Shown piece after piece: positions 5,170 through 6,395 of a stretch of 6,395 nucleotides of DNA. The position numbers and the translations under genes are program-made. Origin of the DNA: Lawsonibacter sp. (GTDB taxonomy: Bacteria; Bacillota; Clostridia; Oscillospirales; Oscillospiraceae). The stretch is from contig JAAWLY010000127.1 of the NCBI GenBank assembly GCA_022798155.1, positions 1-6,395 on the forward strand, read 5' to 3'. The stretch's first letter is position 1. Each line of letters starts with the position of its first letter. Below the pieces are notes generated by a model. That model ran no database searches. It was given only the letters and a program-made list of their open reading frames with translations, and was not told the origin of the DNA.

Positions 5170-6057
5170 ATGCACGACATTTGGAACCCCTGGCATGGCT
5201 GCATCAAATGCAGCGAAGGCTGTGAGCATTGCTATATGTATTTCCTGGACCGTCTGCGGGACCATGACGGCAGGGAAATCTACAAGACCAAGGGCGGCTT
5301 TGACAAGCCCCTCCAGAGAAACCGGCAGGGCCAGAATAAGACCCGGAGCGGCGAGACAGTCCGGGTCTGCATGACCTCCGATTTCTTTCTGGAGGAAGCG
5401 GATCAGTGGCGGGAGGACGCCTGGGACATCATCCGCCAGCGCCAGGACGTGGTGTTCTTCCTGCTGACCAAACGACCCCAGCGAGTGCGGGACTGTCTCC
5501 CGGATGATTGGGGGGATGGATGGGAAAACGTCTTTTTCAATGTCACCTGTGAAAACCAGCGCCGGGCGAATGAGCGTATTCCCCTTCTGCTGGAGCTGCC
5601 CTTCAAGCATAAGGGTATCATGTGCGCCCCCTTCATCGGCCCGGTGAGCCTTCAGCCGTGGCTGGCCTCCGGGCAGATCGAGCGGGTCAAGTGCGGCGGG
5701 GAGAACTACGACGGCTCCAGGCCTTGCGATTTTGCATGGGTCAAGGCGCTCCGCCAGGAGTGCGTGGACTATAATGTGACCTTCTGCTTTATCGAAACCG
5801 GAACAAACTTTATCAAGGACGGCAGGCTCTACCGGATACCGGACAAACGGGTGCAAAGCGAGATGGCTTATAAATCCGGCGTCAATTTCCAAGGGAAGCC
5901 CATGCGCTTTGACCTGCGGGACACCTGGGGCCAGCCCATCCCGGAGGCGGAGCTGTACCGGCCCCATTTTCGCCAGATCTGTCAGACCTGCGGAAGCAAG
6001 CTGATCTGTAATGGATGCAGCGATTGTGGAAACTGTGAAAAAGATAGGAGGAAGTGA
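5170..6057 (+). CDS. DUF5131 (phage Gp37/Gp68-like) protein with radical-SAM-type cysteine motif
   Basis: This 295-residue protein opens with W5-N-P-W-H-G-C11-I-K-C14-S-E-G-C18-E-H-C21-Y, the WNP...C-SEGC-xCY start of the Gp37/Gp68 (DUF5131) family. C14, C18 and C21 have the CX3CX2C spacing of radical SAM enzymes. Downstream are a V-C-M-T-S-D-F-F block (about 66-73), F-F-L-L-T-K-R-P (about 96-103), C-A-P-F-I-G-P-V-S (about 152-160) and a G-G-E-N segment, all in family order. The family has been seen in phages and mobile elements, and its reaction is not established. The C-terminus adds a knuckle-like tail with C271, C274, C280, C283, C286 and C289 (CxxC plus CxxCxxCxxC), which could hold a second Fe-S cluster or zinc. 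The gene is coupled to the DUF1848 gene upstream, and its TGA nearly touches the glycosylase gene downstream. Confidence 0.82.
   Translation: MHDIWNPWHGCIKCSEGCEHCYMYFLDRLRDHDGREIYKTKGGFDKPLQRNRQGQNKTRSGETVRVCMTSDFFLEEADQWREDAWDIIRQRQDVVFFLLTKRPQRVRDCLPDDWGDGWENVFFNVTCENQRRANERIPLLLELPFKHKGIMCAPFIGPVSLQPWLASGQIERVKCGGENYDGSRPCDFAWVKALRQECVDYNVTFCFIETGTNFIKDGRLYRIPDKRVQSEMAYKSGVNFQGKPMRFDLRDTWGQPIPEAELYRPHFRQICQTCGSKLICNGCSDCGNCEKDRRK
6046..6051 (+). promoter_or_regulatory. Ribosome binding site of the glycosylase gene
   Basis: AGGAGG is 8 bases before ATG 6060. A GTG at 6054 is in frame but too close to this site and overlaps the preceding stop, so ATG 6060 is preferred. Confidence 0.75.
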
Positions 6058-6059
6058 AT

Positions 6060-6320
6060 ATGGAGTGGCATGACGGCAAACCCCGCTGCCGCTGGGCAAA
6101 TCCGGACAATCCCAGGTATCTCCAGTATCACGATGAGGAATGGGGCGTCCCTGTTTACGATGACGCGAAACTCTTTGAAATGCTAATCCTGGAAAACTTC
6201 CAGGCGGGCCTTTCCTGGGAGTGCGTTCTGAACAAATGGGGTGTGTTCCGGCGGGCCTTTGACGGCTTCGATCTGGAGAAAGTCTGCGCCTACGATGTGT
6301 CAGCGCCAGTGATAAAATGA
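6060..6320 (+). pseudogene. tag: DNA-3-methyladenine glycosylase I, 5' part only (interrupted)
   Basis: The intact enzyme removes 3-methyladenine from DNA to begin base-excision repair. The N-terminal 79 codons are well conserved: C10 (first zinc ligand, E. coli C4), Y23-H24-D-E-E-W-G (E. coli Y16 and H17), E45 and the A-G-L-S-W53 motif (E. coli E38 and W46), then FDGFDLEKVCAYD. After D79 (ending at 6296) the family similarity stops. Eight or so unrelated residues follow and a TGA ends the frame at 6320, giving 86 residues where about 190 are expected. The second pair of zinc ligands (E. coli H175 and C179) and the rest of the base pocket are missing, so this fragment should be inactive. The clean break suggests an insertion or recombination, and the other half may lie beyond the window. 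A contig-end or assembly join is the main alternative. Confidence 0.8.
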
Positions 6321-6395
6321 AAGAAAAGGCCGAGGAAAAAATGTAGATTTGTGGCGGAGGAGGCGAAAAAAAGATAGACTCCCAATAGGGCGAAA
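6297..6395. mobile_element. Possible terminus of an inserted element (IS21-like or other), incomplete
   Basis: These last 99 bases replace the rest of the glycosylase gene. They begin GTGTCAGCGCCAGTGATAAAA at the break. The TGTCAGCGCC start at 6298 reminds me of IS21-family ends, which start with TG and carry repeated inner motifs, but I cannot confirm it, and no second internal copy of the motif is seen here. The stretch is purine-rich (GAAAGAAAAGG, GGCGGAGGAGGCG, GAAAAAAAGA), unlike the coding DNA before it. It holds only a trivial reading frame of nine codons (6317-6346) and a possible small CCC-AATA-GGG hairpin near 6380-6390. No transposase is visible, and the element identity and right end lie outside. 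Confidence 0.35.

Noticed and set aside
5083..6099. Long open frame of 338 codons on the - strand
   Set aside because: It lies opposite the DUF5131 gene, whose + strand product has clear family motifs and a ribosome site. G+C-rich codon use leaves long antisense frames open, and the - strand product shows no recognisable domain.
6297..6395. 5' end of a group II intron
   Set aside because: The junction reads GTGTC and a CCC-AATA-GGG hairpin is present, but the usual GUGCG start and following domain I pattern are not convincing. An insertion-sequence end is slightly better supported, and neither is proven.
1..6395. CRISPR array, tRNA, rRNA or riboswitch
   Set aside because: No regularly spaced direct repeats, cloverleaf-like sequence or known riboswitch core was seen, and nearly all bases before 6297 are accounted for by coding genes.

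Overview
The window suggests a G+C-rich anaerobic member of the Clostridia, of the kind common in gut (an Oscillospiraceae or Lachnospiraceae-like genome). This rests on the protein families seen (DUF1848, DUF5131, clostridial-type ATC-hydrolase-like, DUF4405), strong GGAGG-type ribosome binding sites, and the presence of TatA and TatC with no separate TatB. No gene here fixes the genus. All recognisable genes lie on the + strand. They are packed with overlaps or gaps under about 30 bases, so the window looks like the inside of one long operon or a few coupled ones. No stretch over 300 bases lacks a gene, and I see no convincing promoter, terminator, RNA gene or CRISPR array.

Layout: (1) 1-378, the 3' part of an O6-alkylguanine-DNA alkyltransferase, cut by the window edge. 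(2) 375-2772, the core of interest: a QueG-like double [4Fe-4S] protein carrying a twin-arginine signal, then tatA, tatC and a six-helix, histidine-rich DUF4405-type membrane protein. (3) 2786-3490, a second QueG-like double [4Fe-4S] protein that is clearly a paralogue of the first but has no signal peptide. (4) 3505-4227, a protein of the L-2-amino-thiazoline-4-carboxylate hydrolase family. (5) 4240-6057, two adjacent CX3CX2C proteins of unknown function (DUF1848, then DUF5131/Gp37-Gp68). (6) 6060-6320, the 5' part of a 3-methyladenine DNA glycosylase I gene. It loses family similarity abruptly after codon 79, consistent with an insertion whose end begins near 6297 and runs out of the window.

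Working model (inference): segment 2 encodes a self-contained export and electron-transfer module. The Tat substrate, the translocase that would export it and a candidate b-type cytochrome that could feed it electrons are co-encoded, and the cytoplasmic paralogue lies just downstream. The design resembles a miniature version of reductive dehalogenase systems, which have a Tat-exported, QueG-related, two-cluster protein plus a membrane partner. However, the QueG-like proteins here are much shorter, and neither a cobalamin site nor a substrate is proven. Alkylation-repair genes (ogt and tag) bracket the module.
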